The notes under the pieces were generated by a model. It had not been told where the DNA came from. It did no database searches and saw nothing but the letters and a program-made list of their open reading frames with translations. From Euglena gracilis (Eukaryota > Euglenida > Euglenophyceae > Euglenales): a DNA stretch of 64,000 nucleotides. Positions 1 to 12,026 of this stretch are shown here, piece after piece. The stretch's first letter is position 1. Every line of letters starts with the position of its first letter. Where the stretch lies: contig CP154954.1 in the NCBI GenBank assembly GCA_039621445.1, positions 60,819,858 to 60,883,857 of the forward strand. The letters run 5' to 3'. A program made the position numbers and the translations under genes.

Positions 1-779
1 AAAAGTTTGAATTGACGCTTTTGGTTGGGCCCGTCAAGGTCAGGCAAGGACAGCCACCGGATCCCACCAGACCCCACCGGATCCCATTAGATCCCACCGG
101 GGATTTCTTGACCATTTAGTTTGTGGGTTCCCACCGGATCCCACCGCATCCCACCGCAGATTTTTTTCCGTGCACAGATTTTGCTTTTGGATTTATGCCC
201 CACGTCCCGGACCTTGGCCAGGCGCATTCCTTGGTCGGTCAAAGGAAACACAAATCCAATTTTGGGTGAAGTCAATGAAGGTTTATCAGGACACTAGAGC
301 CACAGTTCCCCACCCCCGCCGGCGGAAAAAAACACGTCCAACAAGGTGATTTGGACCGGATGTTCTTTCTACATCATGCAGCAGGTGCACAGCATAACCA
401 TGGCCCCCAGGTCAGGGTCTTGGCCTCTTTTCCGTCCCACATGAGTCATCTTTTTTTTGGCTCTGTTAATTGCACGTCCCTCTTTGCAGCATGAGACTTT
501 GGGTGTGGTTCGGGACGCGGGGGGGGGGGACGGGGGGGACGCGGTTGCCCCCCCCCAAGGCAACCCACCAGATCACACCGGACCCCACCAGAGACCAAAA
601 ACGGGGATGACTGTCTTTGCCTGGCCAAGATCCAAAGCTCCCTCTTTGGAGCCAGAAAGTTGCCCAAAACGTCCCCAAACTTGCATTTCCTGTTGATCCA
701 GAGCAGGGAACGATCCAAGCGGACCAGCCCCCCCCCCCTTGGGGTCCAGCCCCCCAACACCATTCCCTGACCCCCCCAG

Positions 780-1067
780 GGGCGAGTGGTAATAAAGTTT
801 TTGCAGACTGAAACAATATTTTGGCGCGAAAGTTTGGCGCAAAGCGGTCAAAAAGTGGTCAAAAGATGGCTATTGTGGTATTTTGGGGGTTTCACCTAAA
901 AAAGAATTGGCTGAAGAAATGCATCCCAGCTGGATTTAGGCTGTTTTGCCTGTTTTTTGGGGGGGCAGGCTGGACCCCCCACCCCCCTCGGGGCCCAGCC
1001 AGCACCTTTTTTCCATCCAGCCAGCTGGACCACCCGGGGGGGGGGGGTCCTTGAGAAATTCCCTGAT
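780..1067. repeat. Dispersed intron-type repeat ending in a CCCTG splice-like motif
   Basis: An AT-rich core (repeated gcaaag/ggtcaaaa words, then ttcacctaaaaaa and ggctgaa) is followed by a poly-C/poly-G hairpin with ccagccagc...gctgg, ending ggtccttgagaaattccctg. The same order of blocks recurs near 29800-30040, 42840-42960 and 45050-45370, and parts recur near 21460-21560, 44835-44900 and 56850-56920. The 3' end carries the CCCTG word that ends nonconventional introns elsewhere in the window, so this is probably the 3' part of an intron preceding the exon at 1068. Bases 1-779 hold only G/C homopolymer tracts and low-complexity sequence, with no supportable gene. Confidence 0.5.
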
Positions 1068-2025
1068 CTGGGGAGGCACAGATTTCCGGCCCGGCACAAC
1101 ACCTCCCCCCGCAGGGAGGACGGGGCACCGGCCCCCTCGGGCCTCGCCAGCCAACCCCTGGCAAAGCCGGGGCTGCACAACGCCCAACCCGTGATGCTGG
1201 TGGAGCCCCTCGAGGTACGGCTGGTGCCGGCCCCCGGGGCGGCCCTCGAGGGGCTGTTCGCCAGCCTGTGCGTCTCCTCCGGGGAGGGCGGCGGCCAGGC
1301 GGCTGGCGTGGCGGCGCCGGTGTAGCGGCGGGGGGGGGGGGGTTGGAACCGGCGGGGTGGAGCATTGTTCATCCGCCAATGTTGTGGGTCACCCACCCCC
1401 CAGCCCCAATCCGCGGAGACTCAGCCAGCCGTGGGCTGTGCAACAGCCCTGCCCTACGTGGGCAGCGCCCCAGCCAGCTCTGCCGCCCCACACGTTGCGA
1501 AATCGCGGCAATTCTTATGGGAGCAAGTTTCGCAATTTTCGGCCCTCCCAAATGCCAAATCCGGCCTTTGAACCAGACCACACCTCACATTGGGCTCAAC
1601 GACAACCAGCCTCCCTCAGGGGCGAGGCCGTCGGACTCCACCGCCTTGTTGGGACGAGACGGGAGAGGGCAACTTCTTCTTCAACGATGTCGGAGGAGCG
1701 TTTCAGACTCCATAGTTTCCCTCAAAAGCAACCTTCTATTCTGCGGCTGCGCTTAAGCGCATGCGGATGTGACAGCTGGTGGTGGTGGTTGCCCAATGCT
1801 GAATTTAATGGGTGGTTTTGCTTTTTTCCATTTTGGGAGCCGCATCTTTTGAGATTTCAGGCCCGTTATGAGACATATGGGATACGATACACACGCGCGC
1901 GCGCACACACACACACACGCGCGCACACACACACAACACACACACACACAACACACGGACACACACACACACAGACACACACACACACACAACACACACA
2001 CACACACATACACACACACACACAG

Positions 2026-2057
<32 letters not shown>

Positions 2058-2278
2058 ACATTTATGTACGTACACATACCTTTTCTCTCTGTTGAGCCAA
2101 GCCTCCCGCCGAGGCCCTGGTGGCGGGAATGGACAACGCCCTGAAGCGGAAGCTGGCGGAGTGGGACGAGAAGCTGCAGCTGGAGCCCGACGAGGCGGGG
2201 GAGGAGGCGGCCGGCGAGGGAGAGGGAGAGGCTGCCCTGGCCCCACCCCAACCCCGGCTGCGGGGGGTGCAGCTGTGA
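1068..2278 (+). CDS. Candidate C-terminal exons of an unknown gene
   Basis: Two GC-rich open segments on the + strand. The first, about 1068-1297, follows a CCCTG-atctg intron-end motif and reads ...VMLVEPLEVRLVPAPG... with G/C third positions. The second, 2097-2278, follows a pyrimidine-rich ctctctgttgag acceptor, reads AEALVAGMDNALKRKLAEW, continues into an acidic E/A/G-rich tail and stops at TGA 2276-2278. The helical, charged C-terminus could form a short coiled coil. The intervening 1298-2096 would be an intron; it contains an (AC)n array and a degenerate WW-like stretch. I could not make the phases of these two exons match with a convincing stem, so they may not be adjacent, or may belong to different genes. 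The upstream part and start codon lie outside or are not recognised. Function unknown. Confidence 0.4.
1893..2065. repeat. (AC)n microsatellite with variants
   Basis: About 170 bp of near-continuous CA dinucleotides with occasional GC, ACA and ATAC interruptions. It lies in the putative intron before the 2097 exon. Open frames on both strands (Thr/His and Val/Cys repeats) are artefacts of the repeat. Confidence 0.95.
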
Positions 2279-3174
2279 CCTGCATGACCCGCGTGACCTG
2301 GACGTGACCGCTTTGGCCGGCCGGGACCCCTCTCGCGGTGCGCTGGGGCACTCCTCCGCTGCGCTTGGCTGGAGGGTCCACGTTGTGGCCCTCCACCTCC
2401 CCAGACCTCCAACCCAAACCCAGCGTGGGATGTCGGCCAGGAGGAGACTGCTGGGAGGCACTGGCTGACTGGGAGCCCTAGTGCACATCAGAGCGTGGCG
2501 CTGTGGCACAGGATGGACCCCGATAAAAGCAGCTTTCTCTTTGATGGCTATCCAAACTTTTGACCGTTGCTGTGGCAGCCCAGTTGCAGCTTCACACAAA
2601 TTCTGGTCATCATTGCAGCCGCTGGCATCCAACCGTGTCACGTTGGCGGAATCCTTTAGGCACGAGAAGTTTTTATTCAGGAGAAGTCATTGTGTTCTCC
2701 AGGCAGACATATTCTTGCTTTGTAAACTGCAGAACTACCCATTAAGTCCCGCCCTCCTGGTAAAATTTTTTTGAGAAGCTCCCCCTGCAGCACGTGGTTG
2801 AGCCAAAGGTCGGAAAACAGAACGTTGGTTAACCCCCCCTCCCACTCTTCTGTCCAGCCAGCAGCATTTTTTCCAGCCCTGACCTCCCTCTCCACGAGCT
2901 TTAATTCCCATCTAGCCACCTGGGGGGGAGGCTGGACGGCAGTGGTTCTTTTGCCTTCAAAATGTTGGTCGAAAATGGATTGCCCGGCGCAAATTTGGTC
3001 ATTGTTTTGCGAAATCTTTAATGTTCATTTTGCAGCTTCGGTTTTTTTGTTACCCTGTTTGGCCACGGGTCGAAGCCCAGTTCCAGCCTTGGGAAGGGTG
3101 GGTCTTTTTCGGGTTGACGCCCAAACTGAGGCCAGGGATTGGTCTGCAGGGGACCTTCCGCCTTCCGTGTGCAG
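2279..3174. other. Intergenic stretch, nothing coding recognised
   Basis: Moderate GC, no conserved exon-like segment on either strand. A frame open from 2771 runs into the proposed 3175-3223 exon, but its upstream part lacks the GC3 bias of the other exons. Confidence 0.4.
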
Positions 3175-6100
3175 GTGTCTGAGCTCTCGCTGCTGTGGGC
3201 GGCCTCTGGGGCGGCCCCTTCGCGGCCAGGCCTCTCCTGTGTGGACCAACTGATCTATCGGCTGGGGTTTTTTTGTCCCACGATTATATGCCGCTGATTA
3301 TGCTGACAGAGTCTGCCAGTGAGAAGGGGCCTGGCCCCGGCCGGATGACCGTCACCAATCCCCTGCGGGGGCACATGGATTTCAGTGTCCAGGAGCGGGT
3401 TTGGCGAGCGGGCGAGCGGCCATGATGGTGACCCCGATGGACGGGGGGGGGGGAGGGGGCGATTTCCACCCTCAATGCCTTATGGGGGACCATCTGTGAC
3501 CACGTGTAAGTGTGAATTTTTCTGATATTTTTTTTGCTATAACATTTTTTTTTGCCATCCAACCAACCTCCTCTGGCCCCGACTACGGCACCCTTAGCGG
3601 CCCACCCAACGCTCACTGCCCGCCGGAGGTGAACATCGAGCGGCTCACCGGAGGCAAAACCAGCTCCAGCGCCACCATATTCCACGGCCACGCCGCTCCT
3701 GTGCGCCTTCCAATCCCCCAGCCTGCCAAAGAAGTAATCCCGGCAACGCGACTGAATAGTGGCGCTTCTTGTTGGGGGTTTTGCACAAAGGTCCTAACTG
3801 CAGAGGTACCCCCCCCCCCGGGTAAGCCCCCCATTTAAGTGCACGGTGTCCAAATGGCACGCAGTGCCCAAAAAAGTGCCACACCCCCAAGGGTCCAGAA
3901 GTGAAGTCAAGAAAGCGCGCCCCAAAAGGCCATTTCACTGAAACGCTTTCATCTGGTGCCCAAATATGTGTTGAGGGTCCGAAACTCCGGTCTAATAATG
4001 TGTACCCCCCGTGCACTTATGGGGGGTTACCCAGCCCGGGCCCTAATTGGATAATTGGAGGTCAGGTAAAGGTGCAAACTTTTGCCTGAAACAAACACGG
4101 GGAAACCTTTTGTGAAGGCCAAAAGGGTCAGATTACTTTGTAGAATCCCAGAGGGGGGTGTCTGTTTGGGTACCCATGTTTGACCTCCGTCAAAGGGCGG
4201 CTGGGGCAGGTCCAGGTATGGAAAGGTCGAAAAGCAAAAAAAAAAGTCAAACCCGTAATTTCTGATTTTATGTATGGATGTGCGATATTCCAAGGAAGTG
4301 ATATCAATTTATCAATTTTTCCTGGAGTAAATTTATTTTCGACCAGAAATTGCAAGTTTTCTCTGCATTTTTGGCCGATTTTGGGTCGAACACCGCTCTG
4401 CAGGGGGGGGGGGGGGCTGTTATTTGGATTTTTGGCGGTTTAGGTGCTAGGGGGAATCCTACCCTGTCAGCCCCACATTTCCCAGGGGGGCGTGCTCCCA
4501 TGGTCAACCTGTACGTCGGGCTCGGGCTGCTGGCCCAGGCCTACGCCCTGCAGCAGGGCGGATGGCTGGCTCTCTTGCTGATGGGGGTCTGCTCAGGGAC
4601 TGTTTGCCTCTCTGCGTGTCAGTTTGGATGCTTTTTCCCCGGTTTGGTGGTCACTCTTTTGTGGTCCATATCCCTCATTACCGTCCCAGCAGCAAAGCCG
4701 GGGTTGGAACGGTGATTGTTCCCCAAACCAGCCCCCCGCCTCCGGCAGCCGGGCTTACCTTTCTTTCCCCAACCCTCTCATCCCCGGCCCCTGGCCCCGC
4801 TGCTGGTTCGCGTCGTACACGGGCAAGCTGCTCGTGCGGTGCTTCCGGCGCCTGCAGGAGGAGGGGCTCTCCAGCGCCGATGCCAGCTGGGCCAGGCCAG
4901 CCCCCCGAGGGGCCTGTCAGAGGTTCCTTTGGCTGCCCAGCAAGTGCCTAAACCCCACCAGGTTTTGAATAGTGCTGAGCTCTTAATTGGACTGGCACGT
5001 AATGGACGGCCGAGAAGACTAGCGTTGCAAATTTTGTACAATTTATGATTTAAAAATTGCACACCTGTAATCTACGGCAACTTACAGTATTCTTGTTGAG
5101 ACCCCTTCGCTGGTGAATAACTCGGGCCTGGCGAGGAGTTGGGGGTCAAATGGAGGTGATTCAGAAACCAGAAATCCAGTCGCTTGCGACTGAAAGAAAC
5201 AATTCCAGGAACGGAGCCAGGATCATGGTGATAATCCCCCGGTTCTCCTGGTGGCCCCGACCCGAGGGCTGGAGGGTAGGGACGGGTCCTCCGCTCTTCC
5301 CATAAAGGGATAAGAGCTCAGCGACCCCCAACTTATAACTTATAAAAGTTAACTTATAACTTACAACTTATAAACCGCCCCTCGGGTTTATAACACAAAC
5401 CTGGACTTATAACCCCCCCCCCTGGGGAGGATAAATGAAAGCCACCAGGGGATTTTTTTCGGCCCCAAACCACCCAAAAACTGATTTTTGCCAATTTTTT
5501 GAGTTTGAGACCAAAGTTGCCGAAAATTGCCAATTTGGGGGGTTTCGGGGTCATTCTTGGGGGGTCAGATTTTCACCAACAATTCCGGGACCTATACACC
5601 CCCCCCCCATACCTGTGAACCCCCCTTCGGCTGACCAACCAAACCGGATCCTATAAACCCCATTGCCAAATGTTTGGGGCCACCCATCCTGTGTTGTTGC
5701 ATTTTTTTCAAAAGCAATAAGCGAACAGCACAAATCTGGCACCAGATTTCATTGGCTGATTTTTTCCATGAGTGCAGCTGTTTTTTTTTAAAAGTCTTAT
5801 TCAAAAACCTTGCCCCCCTCCCCATCGCCCCTCCATTTATCCGATACCCAGTCAGTCAGACTGGCTGCTGGCCTGAAGAAGGCCAACCTTGCAGATTTTG
5901 TGTGGGATTTCCGTGCAAAATGGATGACTGGGATTTCACATATTCTCAGGTGCACACACTGCAAAGAATGCAAAGCCAGAAAATCTGAAGAGAAAACAAC
6001 TTCCTTGAATCCTCAACGGGCCAAAAGGGGGGAAAATGTGCGGTAATCAGGTTCTCATCAACGTGTTTTCCATCATCTCCCCCCAGGAAGTGTCTGCTGG

Positions 6101-9100
6101 GTCGGCTGGACATGGGACCCGACAGCTCCCGCAGGCGAGTGTTGTCAGGAACCAAACCGTTTCCCATGGCGCGCATGTTATGGTGTTTGAGATACATTTG
6201 CGCCTGACCATAACACGAATACATGCTATGCATCCAACATCCATCCATTTGTCCTTAGATCCGTGGATGAATCCTGGCCCGACGTACAGGTTGACGATGG
6301 AAGCACGCCCCCCCCCCCCCCAGGGGGAGGAATCTCCCCTGGCCATGGGTGGGGAACACATAGGTTATTCCGGCTCGAAAAGAATTTTCAACAGTTTTCA
6401 GCCGATTTTGGGTGGGATTTAGGCGGGTGGCGGGGGTGGGGGGGGGGGGTAGTGGGCTGGTGGGTTTGGGCCCGGGAAGTAGTGCATCTTATCATCATCA
6501 TCTCATCATTAACTGAGTCAGAGACCCAAATCCACCTTTTCCACTTTTTGGGGGGAGGTTTCATTTCTCTCGGGGAGAGATTGGTGCTAATTCTGAGACG
6601 GATACCTACAGATAACTACAGATAACTAAGGTTGTTATGGGGGTCAACATAATTATTGACCCCCAATAATTATGTGTACAATAAATAATTATGGATAACT
6701 ACGGATAAATATGGATATTGGACCTGGCATGGCTGACCAGGACTTTTGATTAATGAGGAGGGGAGGTCTCAAACATCAGTGCATATCAGCATGTATTCTT
6801 TTTTGATTGTGGTATTTGGACGTTTCAGAGATTGTATCATATTATATCTGTCTTTTCCTGATGTATTTCAATTTCTTTTGGGATGGTTGATCAGTCAATA
6901 CAAGCGTTTTTGCAACCACAGATAATTATGGATGACTGCGGACAGCTATGGATAAGAATTTGACCCTCCCTGACTGCGGGTAAGCACCAATCCCTGCTCA
7001 GGGGGGGGTCCGGCCAGTAGCAACCTTTTTCCAACCCTGCACCCCCTTCACCCCCCATTGACGTGTGCCAAAATTTGTCCAACCGCCCTGCAAGCAGCTG
7101 GACAAACGGGTTTTTGCCTTCGGTGGATACACAAAAAATAGCAAGGGGCTTCCCATCTCGAAATTCAGGGTCAAGAATCAATTAGTATCAAGAATCAATT
7201 ATTTTTCTGCTTGTTGGACATTTGTTGTCGTTTGGATTTTTGGGGGGCTGCCCAGATCCAGTCGGAGGAGGATCCGCAGGGAGGTGTTTGTCCAATATCC
7301 CTTTCCCAACCCGCCCACCTCCGAGCTGGACCGCCCTCACCCCGGGGTCGCCACTGACACCGTGATTCCCTGCTGGTCAGTCATGTGTGCGGGATCCCAG
7401 CTGCAGTGTTCGTCCTGGCCCTCGCCGAGCTGTTTGGAGCCGGCTGCATGGCCATGCTGATGCTGTGGCGGAACCTGGAGGTGTGTGGTAGGACGGGGGA
7501 GGGTCTGTCGACCTTCGCCATCAACCTCTGTCGTTGGCTGGTTTGATGTCTTACTTATTTTTTGGTATTTCTTGTTGCTTGTTTTTAGTTGTTGTTCTTT
7601 TCATTTGGAGACCCACAGGCATATTTTAAACCCGCAGTTGTTTGTTGAGGTGCCTGATATGACGCAGTAATGTCAACGTCCAAACAGTGGGAAGGTGCCC
7701 AAATGAACATACACATTTGACACAATGGCTGTTCTTTTGACTTGCTCCGTCAGTTGCTCGCACCTTTGGAAGGTACCCGAAGGGTTTTGGGGATCTTTGC
7801 ATGGGTCTTTTTTTTTTTCGGTTGTTGCAGCGAACAAAAATTTGCCGACCACACTGGGTCACAAAAAGCAGTAACGCTCACCTGCACGCATTTTACAGGG
7901 CCTTCTCCCTGACGTGGAAAAGCTGCACATCGAACTGGGCACCGTGCTCTTCATCGTCCCATCTTTGTTTGCTCAAGGATTCGGAGACCTCGTCTTCGTT
8001 AGCGTTCTCAGCCAAGCCCTTGCCATTGGCATTGGGGTTTGCGAATTCAGGGGTGGTGTACCCCCCCAATAACCTGGCGGGGCCCTTGCTCCTGGCAGTG
8101 GCCGAATAACTTGGCGGGGCAAAACAGATGGTTCCAGTAACTTGGCACCACCTTTTTAGGCAAAATTCCTTTACAATGCTAAAGAAAGGGCCCAAATAAC
8201 CTGACGGGGGGCCAAAAGTTGGCTCCAAAAAACCTGGCACCCCGCCAGGTTATTTTGGGGGGTTTACATACACGCATGCTCATACAGCATGTATGTCTGC
8301 GCCGCTTAATTAAAATTAACTCTGCACCCAGAGGTCGATGCAAGGAGGGTGTCCCGATCCTAGGTGCACTCCTCCCTGCTCCGCTCCATGATTGCGGTGC
8401 AGGGGTATTCTGAAGCCTTAAGGAGGGGACCCTACCCCAGAGGCGGGGAGCAAGCATTTATGACCTGCACGTGACTGGGCGTGACTGGGCGTGCTCTGAG
8501 GCCCGCTCTGAGGACCAGCTCTAAGGACCCTCATAGGTGAGGTTCTGTGACTGGGCGTGCTACCACCTTTATTTATCGTGGGGGAGTCCAGACCACCTCC
8601 CTCACCTGCTTTTCTAGCTCCCCCCCCGCCACCGAAACTTGACAATGGCTTCGCACTGCCACCGCCTCTCCTCTGCATTTTGCCCGGGCGTGCCACTGGC
8701 GTGGTCAGCAAGGCGCTGACCACCTTCCTGCCGGTGGTGATGTACTTCGCCACCTCCGATGAGCCTCTCAGGGAGCGAGGAGTGGCGGGCGGCAATGCTG
8801 TCACCACCAGAGGCGCCCGAAAATGTTTTTGGTCAAAGCCCATTGATCTGAAGCTACTAGTCCGCATTCCGGACGAATTTCGGCGGAATTTCGGCCAAAA
8901 TCGGGCATTTTTAATGCGTCTTCACAAGTCTTCCCACACGGGGACCGAACTTCCGGCCAAAACTGTCTTCCCAAAAAGGGCAAGTTTTTGGGATGCCGAT
9001 CCTTTCCCTAACCCTGTCCCGAAAATAAAGCGGGAACCCTCCCCAAATCCACTGCCGATTGCCCGGAAACCGCGCGCTTCCCAGGTGCCGTTTTGGCCTG

Positions 9101-11581
9101 AGTGGCCCAAAAGATGGGGGGGAGGTGGTGACTGGTTTTTGGAAAAAGACCCCCCCCCCAGGGTTTGGTAAGAAATATTGTATGGTCCCGACCCCCCCCC
9201 ACCCGACCTTCTGTCACACCCTCTCCCTGTCCCCCGCCTGTGCGGCACAGCGAGCACCAGCTGGTCAACCTCCCCTGCCTGCCGATGGCCTTCGCCATCG
9301 TCATGCTGTCCTACAGCGCCCACGTCGCGCTGCCCTCCATCTACGTCAGCATGGCCAAGCCTGCCGACCAGCGGGGCCTCCGGTGTGGGCTGCAGCCCCC
9401 ACCCCCCCCCCCCGGCCGGACCTGTAACCCCACCAAATAATATAAACACCCACCAAAAAACAAGACCCCCCCCATAAAATGGACCACCCAAAAAATAAGA
9501 CCCCCCCCTGGCCCATCCGAGCAAAAATCCACGAAATGGACCCCCCCCCCAATGAATAAGACCCCTCCTGCCAGCGAAGCGCCGGATTTTTTAAAAATGG
9601 GACATTTTGGGGGGTAAATCTGCCATTTTGGGACAGTTTTCACACAATTTAGCGTATTTTCCCCTATCTGTCTGCCAGGAAGTGCCAAATTTTTCGAAAT
9701 TTGGTATTTTGGGGGGCATTTTTGGACATTTTGGGAGTCGAAAATTATTCCAGCAAAAATCCATAAAATGGACCACCCCCCGTGGATCCATGAATACGAC
9801 CCCCCCCTCGGGCTTTCCAGCAACCGACCCATGAAATGGACCCGGGACCTTATTTTTGGGGGGGTCCCACCCCCCGGCCCGGGACTGAATAATCCCTCCC
9901 TGACGTGTGATTTGGAAATCAAGCAAAACAGAAGATCCTAAGTTTCCGTCCAGAAATGGAACATTTTTGCAAAAATGACTGGAACCTCACTGGCACTGGC
10001 AGTATCGACCTGAAATAATGTGTGGGGAAAAAACTCAGAAACTTTGAAAAAGAAACTTTGAAAGCCTGTGGGTCTTGCCAGGTCTTTTTGAGTTTGAAAA
10101 ATTTGCCCAAATCATATCCCTCCCCCCCAGATACAAATGATCTATCCCTCCCAGGCCCGGACTTCGGGTGCCCAAAATAAGATCCCCCGGGTATTACTGA
10201 AATCCCCCCCCCCCCCCGGTCGCTGTCGTGCCCAAGGGACCGTCAGATTCCCCCACCCCTATCAGGGTCCCCGGTGGCAACCGCACAGTGTCAGAAAGTG
10301 CCAGGGCGAGGTGCTGGCAGTGTGCCTGGCACCGGCAGGCACACTGCTGACGGCAGGGCGGTCCTTAATGGACAGGATGCTTTTTTTTCCTTTGGGAACG
10401 CATTTAGGCCTAAGGGCCGGCCAGTGGCCGGGTCCGGGCATCGAATGGGGTCGAAATTAAGATATCGAAAGGTTCATTTTTGATGTTTTTGGCGGATGGG
10501 AAAGGGTCCAAGGTTGGCAGAAATCACTTTTCCCCTGAAGGCGACCCCCATTTTTGTCAAAATGGGCCATTTTTCCAGTCATTTTTCCTGTAAATGTGTC
10601 ATTGAATGTGCTGGGTCGGGGATTTTTTTGCTTGAGGACCACTCTGTTCTCCGCCCAGTCAGTGGCAAACTGTATCTGGGGGTGAAAGTGAGGAGTGCGT
10701 TTTTCAGTCAGGTTGCTGCTCCCTACTTATCTAAGCCCCCTCTGGCCCTATTTGTCAAAGCCCCTGGTTGTTACCCATTGGGGGGGGGGCAGCACCCCCT
10801 CTGGTTTTCCTCCATCTTTTCTAGTCTTTTGACCAAGGGGGAGTTAAGTTGCATACAGAGGCAGGATCACTGGAAGCATTGTTGTGTTAATTCTGTCAAG
10901 GAATCCAAACGTTTAGTGTTCACTTGGGTGGTTTCACTTGAAAAAGGAAGCATTTCAAAGTTTTGAGTGTGAGTTCCACACTGTTCGGAGTTGACCCAGG
11001 TTATCTCGGTGGCAAACGTGCCACCAACCAGCAACGTTCCGCAGCGCATGCATGGGTGTGGAAACCCGCTGACGCCGACTTTGAGCGGGTGACCACCGTG
11101 GCCTTCCTCGTGATGAGGCTGCTTTTTAGCAACCTCCAGTGGGTACGTTCTGCTATGGGGTGCCTGCCCAAAGAAAGCACACCCCTTCCAGGGGTGAGGG
11201 TCAGTTTTGGGTGCCGGCTGGAGCCAACAGCCACCAAGCAAGTTTCCCGCAGAAATGGTTTTTTTGGGCCCCTGGTGCCTTCTATGCTGGCAAAAGTGCT
11301 CTACCCCTGCCTGCCCACACACCCTGGGGGGGGGTAATTTCCCTTAAAAGAAGCCTGCTTGTGATGCTGGCACAGTACGCCGTGATGGGCTTCTTCGGCT
11401 ACCTCCTTTGGGGCCATGCGTGCTCCCCGATCATCACATACGACGCCACCCGCCGGGCTACGCGGCACTGGGAGCGGCTCTACACCCAGGGTGTCTCCTT
11501 CCTCGTGGCCTGGTCCATCTACGCCACCATCGTCCCCATCATCAGTGTGGTGTGTGCGTGTGTGTGTGTGTGTGTGTGTGC

Positions 11582-11650
<69 letters not shown>

Positions 11651-11982
11651 CGTGTGTGCGTGTGTGTGCGTGCGTGTGTGCGTGTGTGTGTGTGTGTTGT
11701 TGTGGGTGTGGGTGTGCGTGTGGGTGTGTGTTGTGTGTTGTGTGTTTTGTGTTGTGTGTTGTGTGTTGTGTGTTGTGTGTATGCGTCTGTATGGGTTGTG
11801 TGTTGTGTGTGTTGTGTGTTGTGTGTGTTGTGTGTTGTGTGTGTGTGTGTGTGTGTGCTTGACCCCCAGCTGGGGCTGCCCAACACCGGACGCCTCCCAT
11901 TGGCAGGGTCCACCTTGTAGTTGCCCAAGGCTGGTGTGTCCGTGTGTATCAGAAGCCCCAGACGTGACTGCCTGACACATAT

Positions 11983-12026
<44 letters not shown>

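Noticed and set aside
1753-2641. Long minus-strand frames across the AC microsatellite (up to 278 codons)
   Set aside because: They are Val/Cys repeats produced by the dinucleotide array and flanked by non-coding sequence; no family similarity.
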